Origin: DASZHA01 sp049644325
GTDB taxonomy: Bacteria; Chloroflexota; Dormibacteria; DASZGP01
Reading direction: 5' to 3'
Length of the DNA: 64,000 bases
NCBI GenBank assembly: GCA_049644325.1
Contig: JBARRR010000061.1
Coordinates: forward strand, 1 to 64,000
Positions 25,528 through 34,221 of the stretch are shown here, piece by piece. Within the stretch, counting starts at the first letter, position 1. Each line of letters starts with the position of its first letter. The notes under the pieces were generated by a model that ran no database searches, had not been told where the DNA came from, and was given only the letters and a program-made list of their open reading frames with translations. Both the position numbers and the translations under genes were made by a program.

Positions 25528-26031
25528 GTGACCATCCTTGCATCGTGCCAGGTCGGTCCCTTCGGCCAGGCGACCCCAACACCCTCAGCAAGCCCCACGC
25601 CCCTGGCCAACACCGGCATCCCGGCTTCCGACCCCGACGGGCCGCGCAAGGTCGCGGAGCGGCTCTTTCCCGACGGCGGCAAGGCCTGCGGCAAGCCCTC
25701 CGCCGACGTCTCGCTCTGGGACTACACCGGGTGCCCCGCGACCACCATCCTCATCGCGCGACTGAATAAGCATCCCATCCCGTATGCCGAGCAGCTATGT
25801 CGCTGCGCCAAGCCCTACGGCACGCGGGTGTTCGTGACCACGCTCACCACTGACGGGGCCGTGGTGCGGGCCAACCTCGGCATCGACGCCACCACCCAGA
25901 TGCTCGACATCGCGATCGATAAGTCCAGTGGCAGCTGGGCGGCGGCGGACGTCACCTGCGCATCCCGTGGCACCTCCACCTCGATCTTTTCGGACGCGCC
26001 AACGCTCTGCTATGCGCCGGGTGGATCGTGA
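25528..26031 (+). CDS. Putative lipoprotein of unknown function (start uncertain)
   Basis: At least 167 residues. The first conventional start is GTG 25528, but the text TILASC just after it is a lipobox with only six residues before the Cys, too short for a signal peptide. Reading upstream in frame gives a hydrophobic stretch back to CTG 25486, which overlaps the rpsI stop as CTGA; that codon may be the true start. After the Cys comes a Pro/Thr/Ser linker, then a globular region with several Cys residues and no known motif. Probably an anchored extracytoplasmic protein. Confidence 0.55.
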   Translation: MTILASCQVGPFGQATPTPSASPTPLANTGIPASDPDGPRKVAERLFPDGGKACGKPSADVSLWDYTGCPATTILIARLNKHPIPYAEQLCRCAKPYGTRVFVTTLTTDGAVVRANLGIDATTQMLDIAIDKSSGSWAAADVTCASRGTSTSIFSDAPTLCYAPGGS

Positions 26032-26090
26032 GCTGCTCTGCAACGCAAAAGGGATCAGCGTGACCTGGCGGGGGATCCGGCACCGCTGAC

Positions 26091-26096
26091 TAGCAT
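26091..26096 (+). promoter_or_regulatory. Predicted -10 element for a leaderless start at 26103
   Basis: TAGCAT ends six bases before ATG 26103, which would place the transcription start on the start codon. No Shine-Dalgarno is present. The same spacing recurs at many genes in this window. Confidence 0.4.
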
Positions 26097-26102
26097 GGAT
26101 CG

Positions 26103-26294
26103 ATGCGCGCGCTAGTCGTGGTCCCGAGCGCCCTGATGATCCTTGTCGGCGGCGTGTTCACCGGCCAGGGCTTCGGCTACATCCCGGGCAGCTTCATGAC
26201 CGGCAGCCTGTTCTGGGGGATCACCGGGTTGGTGCTGGTCGTGGGCGGGCTCGCCCTGCTCGTCTTCGCCGCGCGCCGTGGCTCGCCCGACTGA
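26103..26294 (+). CDS. Small two-helix membrane protein
   Basis: 63 residues with two hydrophobic segments (about 3-24 and 35-57) separated by GFGYIPGSFMTGS, and a short basic end RRGSPD. I do not recognise a named family; small proteins of this type are common in high-GC Gram-positive relatives. It stands alone between a lipoprotein gene and argF. Confidence 0.6.
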   Translation: MRALVVVPSALMILVGGVFTGQGFGYIPGSFMTGSLFWGITGLVLVVGGLALLVFAARRGSPD

Positions 26295-26322
26295 GGCGTT
26301 CTACGGCGGGGGTGGTCACCTT

Positions 26323-26328
26323 TAGAAT
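26323..26328 (+). promoter_or_regulatory. Predicted -10 element for leaderless argF
   Basis: TAGAAT lies six bases before ATG 26335. A weak TTCTAC 18 bases further upstream could be the -35. No ribosome binding site is visible. Confidence 0.5.
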
Positions 26329-26334
26329 CGAGTC

Positions 26335-27255
26335 ATGTATTCGGCGCTAGCGGCGCGCGACCTGCTCTCCATCGGCGATCTCAGCAAAGATGACATCGAG
26401 GCTGTCCTCGACTATGCCGTCGAGCTCAAACAGATACCCGAGGGGCCCCGGCCGCTGGCCGGCAAGAACCTGGGCCTGATCTTCCAGCGGCCCAGCAATC
26501 GCACCCGGGTCTCGTTCGAGGTCGCCATCGACCAGCTCGGCGGGCACCCTATCCCGATCTTCAGCCACGAGATCCAGCTCGGCGAGCGGGAGTCTGTGGC
26601 CGACATCGCCCGGATCCTGGATCGCTACCTGGACGGCATCATCGCCCGCCTCTACAACCAACCCGACCTCGAGGACATCGCTGCCAACGCCAACGCGCCG
26701 GTCATCAACGCCATGACCGATGCCGAGCACCCCTGCCAGGTTCTCGCCGACCTGCTCACGGTTCGGGAGCGCTTCGGTGACGGCGCCCGGGTCACCTACA
26801 TCGGCGACGGCAACAACGTCTGCAACTCCTGGATCCTGGCCGCGGCGATCCTTGGCCTCGACCTGCGCCTGGTCATCCCGGAGGGCTACGAGCCCAAGCC
26901 CAAGGTGCGCAAACGGGCCCTGGCGATCGGCGGAAAGGAGGTGGAGACCACCCCGCTCAACACCGCGCTGGCCGACACCGATGTGATCTACACCGACGTC
27001 TGGAGCAGCATGGGCCAGGAGCACGAGTCCGAGCGCCGCCGGCGCGACTTCGCTGAGTACCAGGTCAACGCCGAGTTGCTGCGCATGGCGCCGCCCAGCG
27101 CCCGCGTAATGCACTGCCTGCCGGCGCACCGCGGCGAGGAGATCACCGACGAGGTCATCGACGGCCCCCAGTCGATCGTGTTCGACCAGGCAGAGAACCG
27201 GCTCCACGTTCAGAAGGCGCTGCTGGGGCTGATCTTCGCGCCCCTGGTGGGTTAG
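26335..27255 (+). CDS. argF: Ornithine carbamoyltransferase
   Basis: 306 residues. It makes citrulline from carbamoyl phosphate and ornithine in arginine synthesis. The carbamoyl-phosphate motif is SNRTRVSFE, followed by HPCQVLADLLT and the ornithine-side motif MHCLPAHRGEEIT, which distinguishes it from aspartate carbamoyltransferase. No other arg gene is nearby, and the next gene, cdaA, starts only five bases after the stop, so the two may be co-transcribed. Confidence 0.95.
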   Translation: MYSALAARDLLSIGDLSKDDIEAVLDYAVELKQIPEGPRPLAGKNLGLIFQRPSNRTRVSFEVAIDQLGGHPIPIFSHEIQLGERESVADIARILDRYLDGIIARLYNQPDLEDIAANANAPVINAMTDAEHPCQVLADLLTVRERFGDGARVTYIGDGNNVCNSWILAAAILGLDLRLVIPEGYEPKPKVRKRALAIGGKEVETTPLNTALADTDVIYTDVWSSMGQEHESERRRRDFAEYQVNAELLRMAPPSARVMHCLPAHRGEEITDEVIDGPQSIVFDQAENRLHVQKALLGLIFAPLVG

Positions 27256-27260
27256 CCGGG

Positions 27261-28217
27261 ATGCTGCAGACCGCCTTTCGCGATTTTCTCGTTTTCCTCC
27301 AGGGGAGGGAGTGGTGGCGGGACCTCCTCGACCTGGCGGTGGTCACCTTCCTTGCCTACCGTGTCCTGCTCCTGATCCGGGGAACGCGCGCGGTTCAGCT
27401 GATGGCCGGGCTCGGGGTGCTGGCCCTCGTGGGGCTGGCGGCCAATGCGCTGCACCTACAGCTGACCTCGTACATCTTCGGCAACCTGGCCCCGGCGCTC
27501 CTCATCGGCGTCGTCATCCTCTTCCAGCCCGAGCTGCGCCGCGCCCTCGACCGCGTCGGGCGGGTCGGCTTCCTGGGCCGCCCGCTGGCGCACTACAGCC
27601 TGCAGCTGCTGGGGCGGCTGGTCGACCAGGTCGTCCACGGCACAATCCGCCTCTCAGAGCGGCGGGTCGGCGCCATCATCGTCTTTGAGCGTGGCGTGGG
27701 CATCGAGAATTATGCCCTGACCGGCGTCCGCCTCAACGCGGAGGTGACCGCGGAGCTGCTGGAGGCGATCTTCTTCCCACGCTCGCCCCTGCATGATGGC
27801 GCCGTTATCATCCGGGGCAACCAGGTGGTCGCTGCCGGGTGCCTGCTGCCGATGAACGAAGAGGTCGTCACCTCCGGCCGCATCGGCACTCGCCACCGCG
27901 CCGCGCTCAGCCTCTCGATGGAGTCCGACGCGACCATCATCGTGGTGTCGGAGGAGACGGGCAAGATATCCCTGGTGCAGGACGGCAACCTGCGCAAGGT
28001 GGAGTCCGAGAGCCTGCGCCAGATCCTGCACAACGTGCTGGTGCCGAGCGAGACGCCCCTGATGCCACGCCTGCTCCGTCGGCGCCGGCCGGTGGAGCCA
28101 GGCGAGAAGCCCGTTGTCGTAACGGAGGTCAAGGGCTCACCCGGGCCTGAGGAGGCAGAAGAGCAGGCGCGGCCGGCATCGCCCGCGCCGGCCCCGCCCA
28201 GCGAAGTCACCCCTTGA
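27261..28217 (+). CDS. cdaA: Diadenylate cyclase CdaA
   Basis: 318 residues. It makes the second messenger c-di-AMP from two ATP. Three membrane helices lie within residues 1-90. The DAC catalytic domain follows with the DGA motif in SPLHDGAVIIRGN and the RHR motif in RIGTRHRAALSLS, both needed for activity. A Pro/Glu/Ala-rich tail of about 45 residues follows. The partner regulator gene cdaR overlaps the stop, as in Firmicutes. c-di-AMP commonly controls potassium import, and a kdp operon lies 30 kb downstream. Confidence 0.93.
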   Translation: MLQTAFRDFLVFLQGREWWRDLLDLAVVTFLAYRVLLLIRGTRAVQLMAGLGVLALVGLAANALHLQLTSYIFGNLAPALLIGVVILFQPELRRALDRVGRVGFLGRPLAHYSLQLLGRLVDQVVHGTIRLSERRVGAIIVFERGVGIENYALTGVRLNAEVTAELLEAIFFPRSPLHDGAVIIRGNQVVAAGCLLPMNEEVVTSGRIGTRHRAALSLSMESDATIIVVSEETGKISLVQDGNLRKVESESLRQILHNVLVPSETPLMPRLLRRRRPVEPGEKPVVVTEVKGSPGPEEAEEQARPASPAPAPPSEVTP

Positions 28218-29173
28218 CCATCTTCACCCGCAACTGGCGGTTCAAGGTCCTGGCCATCTTCGTGGCCCTTTCGACGTGGTCGGTGGTGGCCTACGCCAAC
28301 AACCCGCCGGACTCGCAGGCGGTTAACGGCCTGGTCGTCGAGCACGGGCCGCCACCAACTGGGCTGGTGCTCCTCAAGGAGCCGGACACCGTCAGCGTCA
28401 CCATCTCCAGCCTCAGGGACCGGCTGTCGGCGTTCAAGCGCGAGAGCCTTCACACCTCCATCGACCTGTCCGGGGCGCGCAGCGGGCACAACCTGCTGCG
28501 GGTCAAGATCGACAACTCCGACAAGAACATCAACGTGCTGGGCGCCGAGCCGGCGGTGCTTGACGTCGAGCTAGACCAACTGGTCAGCGTCGAGCGGAAG
28601 GTCGAGGTCCGGACCCGGGGCACGCCGGCATCCTGCTGCCAGGCCCACGATGCCGCCGCCAACCCGGCGACGGTCACTCTGCGCGGGCCGCAGAGCCAGC
28701 TTCAGAACGCTGTTGCCTTCGTGAGCGTGGACGTCGACGGCAAGCAGGCGCAGGTGGCCGAGACCGATACCGTCCAGGTGGAGACGGCGGACCGCAAGTC
28801 GTTGCCGCAGGTCTCAGTCAGCCCCTCGCAGGTGGCCGCAACCGTGCCCATCGACCTGACCAAGGTGCAGCGAACGGTGCCGTTGCACACCGACTTCACC
28901 GGGGCGTTGCCGGCGGGCTACCGGATCACCCGGATCGACTACACGCCGGTGGTGGTCGAGATCGAGGGGGACCCCGGCTCCACCAGTGGGATCACCGAGC
29001 TCAGCACCGACCCGATCAGCCTCTCCGGCGTCACCGCGGATATCGTCCAGAACGTGAACCTGCGGCCGCCCAAGGGCGCCACGGTGCTGACCAAGGGGAA
29101 CTTCAACATCCACGTCTTCATCGAGAAGGACACCCGGGTGCAGCCGACCCCGTTGCCCTCAAGCAGCCCCTGA
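28214..29173 (+). CDS. cdaR: CdaR/YbbR-type regulator of diadenylate cyclase
   Basis: 319 residues from TTG 28214 overlapping the cdaA stop. One N-terminal membrane helix (FKVLAIFVALSTWSVVAYAN) anchors repeated beta-rich YbbR domains outside the cell. Typical YbbR text includes the start NNPPDSQAVNGLVVE and later VNLRPPKGATVLTKGNFNIHVFIE. CdaR binds and modulates CdaA. A Pro/Ser-rich end precedes glmS. Confidence 0.85.
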   Translation: MTIFTRNWRFKVLAIFVALSTWSVVAYANNPPDSQAVNGLVVEHGPPPTGLVLLKEPDTVSVTISSLRDRLSAFKRESLHTSIDLSGARSGHNLLRVKIDNSDKNINVLGAEPAVLDVELDQLVSVERKVEVRTRGTPASCCQAHDAAANPATVTLRGPQSQLQNAVAFVSVDVDGKQAQVAETDTVQVETADRKSLPQVSVSPSQVAATVPIDLTKVQRTVPLHTDFTGALPAGYRITRIDYTPVVVEIEGDPGSTSGITELSTDPISLSGVTADIVQNVNLRPPKGATVLTKGNFNIHVFIEKDTRVQPTPLPSSSP

Positions 29174-29179
29174 TAGGCT
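29174..29179 (+). promoter_or_regulatory. Possible -10 element before glmS
   Basis: TAGGCT ends eight bases before ATG 29188, compatible with a leaderless or nearly leaderless transcript of glmS in addition to readthrough from cdaR. Confidence 0.3.
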
Positions 29180-29187
29180 GATCGCGA

Positions 29188-31023
29188 ATGTGCGGCATCA
29201 TCGGCTACCTTGGCGAGAAGGAAGCCGCCCCCATCATCGTCGATACGCTCCGGCGCCTCGAATACCGCGGCTACGACTCAGCGGGTATCGCCGTGCTGCC
29301 CCGATCCGGGGAGAAGCCCAGGGTGATCAAGACCGCGGGCAAGGTCGCCGACCTCGACAAGGAGCTCGCCGCCCAGCCCCAGCTTGAGGGCTCCCTCGGG
29401 ATCGGCCACACCCGCTGGGCCACGCACGGCAAACCCAGCACCCTCAACGCCCACCCGCACTGGGATTGCGACGAGAAGATCATGGTGATCCACAACGGCA
29501 TCATCGAGAACTTCGCTGAGCTCAAGCGTGAGCTGGAGGCAAAGGGGCACAAGTTCCGCACCCAGACCGACACCGAGGTCGTGCCCCACCTGATCGAAGA
29601 GCACTACAAAGGTGACCTGCTGGAGGCATCGCGACAGGCCATCAGCCGGCTGCAGGGCGCCTACTCACTGGTGATCTTCTCGCGCGACGACCCCGGGCTC
29701 CTGATCGGAGCCCGCCTCAATGCCCCCCTGATGGTCGGGCTGGGCCACAAGGAGTGGTTCATCTGCTCGGACCTGACCGGGATCATCCCCTACACCAAGA
29801 AGGCATTGGTGCTCGGGGAGGGCCAGATGGTGGCGATCACCAAGCTGGGCCCGGTGGTCACTGACATCAGCGGCGCTGACGTCAAGCCCAAGGTGATACG
29901 CGTCACCTGGGACGTGGCCCAGGCCCAGAAGAGCGGCTACCCCCACTACATGCTCAAGGAGATCAACGAGGACGCCGAGGCGGTGCGCAACGCCTTGCGC
30001 GGCTATATGGACAACGAGGGCAGCGTCAATTTCCCCGAGTTCGACCTCACCGACCGCCAGTTGCTCAACTTCGACCGGGTGGTGATGGTGGGGGCGGGCA
30101 GCTCGCTCAACGCCGCCCACATCGGCAAGTACCTGGTCGAAGACCTGGCCCGCCTGCCGGTGGACATCGAGTCGGCCTCCGAGTTCCGCTACCGCCACCC
30201 GCTACTCGACAAGAAGCTGCTGCTGGTGGCGCTGTCGCAGTCGGGCGAAACCGCCGACACCCTCGCCGCCATACGCGAGGCGCGTCGCCTGGGCGCCACC
30301 GTGGTGAGCATCTGCAACGTTGTCGGCAGCTCCATGACGATGGAGTCGGACGGCGTCATCTACATGCACTCGGGCCCTGAGATCGGGGTCTGCTCCTCGA
30401 AGACCTTTGTGGGCCACGTCACCGCCCTCATCCTGCTGGCGATCCGGCTGGCGGCGGTGCGGCACAGCATTCCCCCGGAGCGGCTGGCGGAGCTGACGCG
30501 CAACCTCCACGAGCTGCCGGAGGCGGTTGAGGAGGTGCTCAGGCATTCCCGCCATATCCGGTCGGTGGCCAAGAAGTACGCCGACAGCCCCAACTTCATG
30601 TACATCGGCCGTGGCATCAACTCGCCGATGGCTTTCGAGGGCGCGCTCAAGATCAAAGAGATCTCATACCTGCATGCCGAGGGCTACGCCGCCGGCGAGC
30701 TCAAGCACGGCCCCATCGCCCTCCTCGACGAGAACTTCCCGGTGCTCGCCATCGCCACCGGTTCCTCGATGCTGGACAAGATGGTCAGCAACATCCAGGA
30801 GGTGGCGGCTCGGGGCGCCCCCGTCGTCGCCATCGTGACCAAGACCGACCGTCGCCTTGCAGGGCTGGTGGGCGACTACATCACCGTCCCCGAGGTCGAT
30901 GAGGTCCTGTCGCCGATCGTGAACGCCTGCGCCCTCCAGCTCTTCGCCTACTTCGTGGCGGTGGAGCGGGGCACCGACGTCGACCAACCCCGTAATCTGG
31001 CTAAATCCGTCACGGTGGAATAG
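29188..31023 (+). CDS. glmS: Glutamine-fructose-6-phosphate aminotransferase
   Basis: 611 residues. It makes glucosamine-6-phosphate, the first step toward UDP-GlcNAc and peptidoglycan. Cys2 in MCGIIGYLG is the glutaminase nucleophile. Two SIS sugar-isomerase domains follow, with SQSGETADTLAAIREA and SKTFVGHVTALILLA. In Firmicutes the order is cdaA-cdaR-glmM-glmS; here glmM is missing from the cluster. No glmS ribozyme is recognisable; only 14 bases separate it from cdaR. Confidence 0.96.
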   Translation: MCGIIGYLGEKEAAPIIVDTLRRLEYRGYDSAGIAVLPRSGEKPRVIKTAGKVADLDKELAAQPQLEGSLGIGHTRWATHGKPSTLNAHPHWDCDEKIMVIHNGIIENFAELKRELEAKGHKFRTQTDTEVVPHLIEEHYKGDLLEASRQAISRLQGAYSLVIFSRDDPGLLIGARLNAPLMVGLGHKEWFICSDLTGIIPYTKKALVLGEGQMVAITKLGPVVTDISGADVKPKVIRVTWDVAQAQKSGYPHYMLKEINEDAEAVRNALRGYMDNEGSVNFPEFDLTDRQLLNFDRVVMVGAGSSLNAAHIGKYLVEDLARLPVDIESASEFRYRHPLLDKKLLLVALSQSGETADTLAAIREARRLGATVVSICNVVGSSMTMESDGVIYMHSGPEIGVCSSKTFVGHVTALILLAIRLAAVRHSIPPERLAELTRNLHELPEAVEEVLRHSRHIRSVAKKYADSPNFMYIGRGINSPMAFEGALKIKEISYLHAEGYAAGELKHGPIALLDENFPVLAIATGSSMLDKMVSNIQEVAARGAPVVAIVTKTDRRLAGLVGDYITVPEVDEVLSPIVNACALQLFAYFVAVERGTDVDQPRNLAKSVTVE

Positions 31024-31050
31024 GCTTCAGCAACCAACCTTGGGGCTGAG

Positions 31051-32310
31051 ATGAAGCTCGGAATCGACGTCGTGCCCGTTGAGCGTATCCGCGCCGCAAT
31101 CGACCGGTTCGGCGAGCGCTTCCTTAAACGGATCTACACGCCCGCGGAGCTGGCCTACACCCAGGGCGACGCCGAGAAGCTGGCGGGGCGATGGGCGGCC
31201 AAGGAGGCGGTGCTGAAGGCGCTGGGCGGTCGTGGGCGTTTCCCGCGGATGTCGCTGGTCGAGGTTCTGCCCGGGCGGCGGGGCGCCCCCGAGGTCCGCC
31301 TGACGCGCGAGCCCACTCCTGACATCGCGGTCAGCATCACCCACGACGGCGGTGTGGCGATGGCGATCGCGGCCATCACCGAGCCCGAGGTCGACGTCAT
31401 CGGCTCTGCCGAGCTGCCGGACGACCTGCAGCTGCCGGACCGTCCGGAGGACGCCCACAAGGGCACCTTTGGCGAGGTCGTGGTCGTCGCCGGGTCACTC
31501 GGGTACACGGGGGCGGCCTACCTGACCGCCAACGCCGCGGCTCGCGCCGGCGCCGGCTACGTGCGGCTGCTGGCGGCGGAGTCGATCTACCCGATCCTCG
31601 CCATCAAGTGCACCGAGGTCGTGGTGACGCAGGTGCCCGAGGTCGGCCAGGGCGTGCTTGGGCACGCCGGGATGGAGCCGATCCTGCGCTTCTGCCGCGG
31701 CGGTGACGCCTGCATCATCGGACCCGGGCTCGGGCGCGAGTACTCGACCCGGCGCATGGTGCTCGACCTCCTATCCCAGATCAGCACCCCGGCGGTTGTC
31801 GATGCCGACGCCCTCAACGCCCTGGCCAGCCAGCCCAAGCAGATCGGCCGAATGCGCCGACGGCTGGTGCTGACCCCGCATCCGACAGAGATGGCGCGTC
31901 TCACCGGCTTGACCGTGGAGGCGATCCAGGCGGACCGCATCGGGGTGGCAGGACGGTTCGCCAAGGAGTGGGGCCAGGTGGTGGTGCTCAAGGGCGCGGG
32001 CACGGTGATCGCCGACCCCGATGGTCGGATCCACGTCAATTCCCATAAGAACCCGGCGCTGGCAACCGCCGGCACCGGTGATGTCCTCGCCGGCATCATC
32101 GGCGGTTTCCTGGCCCAGGGGCTGGAGCCCTTCCCGGCGGCGGTTGCGGGGGTCTACGTCCACGGCGCAGCCGGCGAGGAGATCGCCGCCAAGATGGGGG
32201 ACACCGGGGCGCTGGCCTCCGACCTCCTGCCCCTGATCCCGGGGGTCATCCGCCGCAGCCGGCTGGTGCAGCAGTGGCGTGCCCAGCTGGCGGCGATGCG
32301 GAAGCAGTGA
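31051..32310 (+). CDS. Fusion of holo-ACP synthase (AcpS) and ADP-dependent NAD(P)HX dehydratase (NnrD)
   Basis: 419 residues in one frame. Residues 1-110 are AcpS, which attaches 4'-phosphopantetheine to acyl carrier protein: GIDVVPVERI with Asp6 and WAAKEAVLKALG with Glu52 match the metal ligands. Residues 140-405 are the NnrD fold, which repairs hydrated NAD(P)H: GEVVVVAGSLGYTGAAYL, TPHPTEMARLTG and the active-site ATAGTGDVLAGIIGGFLAQG. The NnrE epimerase domain usually fused to NnrD is absent; AcpS takes its place. acpS and nnr are often neighbours, so the fusion probably arose by loss of a stop. The alr gene overlaps the end. Confidence 0.9.
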   Translation: MKLGIDVVPVERIRAAIDRFGERFLKRIYTPAELAYTQGDAEKLAGRWAAKEAVLKALGGRGRFPRMSLVEVLPGRRGAPEVRLTREPTPDIAVSITHDGGVAMAIAAITEPEVDVIGSAELPDDLQLPDRPEDAHKGTFGEVVVVAGSLGYTGAAYLTANAAARAGAGYVRLLAAESIYPILAIKCTEVVVTQVPEVGQGVLGHAGMEPILRFCRGGDACIIGPGLGREYSTRRMVLDLLSQISTPAVVDADALNALASQPKQIGRMRRRLVLTPHPTEMARLTGLTVEAIQADRIGVAGRFAKEWGQVVVLKGAGTVIADPDGRIHVNSHKNPALATAGTGDVLAGIIGGFLAQGLEPFPAAVAGVYVHGAAGEEIAAKMGDTGALASDLLPLIPGVIRRSRLVQQWRAQLAAMRKQ

Positions 32311-33458
32311 GCGGCGCCCAGGGACAAGCGTCGGCGCGCTGGGCTGAGGTCGACCTCGACGCCATCGGCCACAACGTCCGCCAGCTGAAGGCGGCTCTCG
32401 ACAGCGGCGTCCTGCTGGCGGCGGTGGTCAAGGCCGACGGCTACGGCCACGGCGCCGTCCCGGTTGCGGGCGCCGCGCTGGCCGCCGGCGCCGAGTGGCT
32501 GGCGGTGGCCACGGTGCCGGAGGCACTCGAGCTGCGCGCCGCCGGCATCACCGCCCCGGTCCTCAACCTGGGCGCCACCCTGGAGGCCGAGGCCGACGCT
32601 GCTGTCGCCGCTGACCTCCGCTGCAGCGTCTGGGAGCCGGCAGCCATCGATATCCTGGAGCGCGCCGCCGCCGCGGCCGGGCGCCCGGCAAAGGTTCACT
32701 TCCAGCTCGACACCGGGATGGTGCGGCTGGGCGCCGACCCCAATGTGGCCGTCGAGCTGGGGCTTCGCATCCAGGCCTCGCCCGACCTCGAGCTCGAGGG
32801 TCTTTTCACGCACATGGCGGAGGCCGAGGAGCCCACCGACCGCAGCGCCAAGCAGCTCTCGGTGTTCCTGGCGGCGGTGACGCGGCTGGCCTACGAGGGT
32901 GTCTCGGTGCCAATCCTGCACGCGGCCAACTCGGCCGCAGCGCTCAGCTACCCCGATGCCCGCCTGGGAATGGTCCGCTGCGGGCTCCCCGTATATGGCT
33001 ACTCACCCCTGGCCGGGCCGTCCGGGCTGGAGCTGCGCCCGGCACTTAGCTGGAAGGCGCGGGTGCTGCAGACATACGACCTCCGCACGGGTGACCGGAT
33101 CGGCTACGGCGGGACCTTCGAGGCGTCGGCGCCGGCCCGGAGCGCCACCGTCAGCGTCGGCTACGCCGACGGTTACCCGCGCAGCCTTTCCAACCGCGGC
33201 GAGCTGTTGGTGCGGGGCCGGCGGGCCCCGGTTGTGGGCCGGGTGAGCATGGACTTCCTCAGCGTCGACGTCAGTGACATCGACGGCGTCGAGGTCGGCG
33301 ATGAGGTCGTGGTCATCGGGCGCCAGGGCGATGAGGTGATCACCGCCGCCGACGTCGCCAATACACTTGGCACGATTCCGTACGAGGTCCTCACCAACAT
33401 CGGGCGCCGGGTGGTGCGACAGCAGGTCCCCCAGGGCGCGCCTCTGGCCCGTGGCTGA
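32307..33458 (+). CDS. alr: Alanine racemase
   Basis: 383 residues from GTG 32307, which overlaps the previous stop; an earlier in-frame GTG (32274) lies inside nnrD. The PLP enzyme makes D-alanine for peptidoglycan. The PLP lysine is in AVVKADGYGHGA, and the catalytic Tyr is in SVGYADGYPR. The order acpS-nnr-alr is common in bacteria. The next gene starts inside its 3' end. Confidence 0.95.
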   Translation: MSGAQGQASARWAEVDLDAIGHNVRQLKAALDSGVLLAAVVKADGYGHGAVPVAGAALAAGAEWLAVATVPEALELRAAGITAPVLNLGATLEAEADAAVAADLRCSVWEPAAIDILERAAAAAGRPAKVHFQLDTGMVRLGADPNVAVELGLRIQASPDLELEGLFTHMAEAEEPTDRSAKQLSVFLAAVTRLAYEGVSVPILHAANSAAALSYPDARLGMVRCGLPVYGYSPLAGPSGLELRPALSWKARVLQTYDLRTGDRIGYGGTFEASAPARSATVSVGYADGYPRSLSNRGELLVRGRRAPVVGRVSMDFLSVDVSDIDGVEVGDEVVVIGRQGDEVITAADVANTLGTIPYEVLTNIGRRVVRQQVPQGAPLARG

Positions 33459-34221
33459 GAAGCCCCGGCGCCACGCGGGCCGCCTGACGGTCACCGGGAG
33501 GGAGATCCCCACGGCTGACAAGCGGCTGCTGGAGCGGCCGTCGGTCGACTTCACCCACACCGACGCCTGGCGGACGCTTCGCATCCAGGCCGAGTTCGTC
33601 GAGGGCTTCGACGCCCTCGCCAGGCTCGGCCCCGCGGTCGGCGTCTTCGGCTCCGCCCGGCTGCCCCAGGGCCATCCCACCTGCCGGGCGGCGCGCCGCC
33701 TTGGCCGCGAGCTGGCCCGCGAGGGGATCGCGGTGATTACCGGCGGCGGCCCGGGGGTGATGGAGGCGGTCAACCGTGGGGCCTTCGAATCCGGCGGCGT
33801 CTCCGTGGGCTGCAACATCGAGCTGCCCCTGGAGCAGAAGCTGAACCCGTACGTCAACCTGGGCATCGAGTTCCGTTACTTCTTCGTCCGCAAGACGATG
33901 TTCGTCAAGTACGCCTCGGCCTTTGTTATCTTCCCGGGGGGATTGGGGACCATGGACGAGCTCTTCGAGGCCACCACCCTGGTGCAGACAGGCAAGGTCG
34001 AGCACTTCCCGGTGATCCTTTACGACTCCGCTTACTGGCGGGGGCTGCTGCGGTGGCTCAAGACCACAGCTCTGGCCCAGGGAACGATCTGGCAGCGGGA
34101 CCTCGACCTGCTGACGATCTGCGATGACGTCGACGAGGTGGTGGCGAGGATCAAACAGGAAGGCGCCGATATGAAGGCCGGGCAGGAGGCCGCGGCCCCG
34201 TCGACGCCCCTGCAGGGGTGA
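33451..34221 (+). CDS. LOG-family (TIGR00730-type) Rossmann protein, putative nucleoside 5'-monophosphate phosphoribohydrolase
   Basis: 256 residues from GTG 33451, overlapping alr by eight bases. The LOG signature FPGGLGTMDELFEATTLVQTGK is intact, preceded by GVFGSARL and GGGPGVMEAVNRGAFESGG. Enzymes of this group cleave cytokinin-type or other nucleotide N-glycosidic bonds. About 60 extra residues at the N-terminus are typical of the longer bacterial subgroup. The natural substrate in this organism is unknown. Confidence 0.88.
   Translation: MAEKPRRHAGRLTVTGREIPTADKRLLERPSVDFTHTDAWRTLRIQAEFVEGFDALARLGPAVGVFGSARLPQGHPTCRAARRLGRELAREGIAVITGGGPGVMEAVNRGAFESGGVSVGCNIELPLEQKLNPYVNLGIEFRYFFVRKTMFVKYASAFVIFPGGLGTMDELFEATTLVQTGKVEHFPVILYDSAYWRGLLRWLKTTALAQGTIWQRDLDLLTICDDVDEVVARIKQEGADMKAGQEAAAPSTPLQG

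Noticed and set aside
29160..29187. glmS ribozyme upstream of glmS
   Set aside because: Only 14 bases separate cdaR and glmS, too few for the ribozyme.
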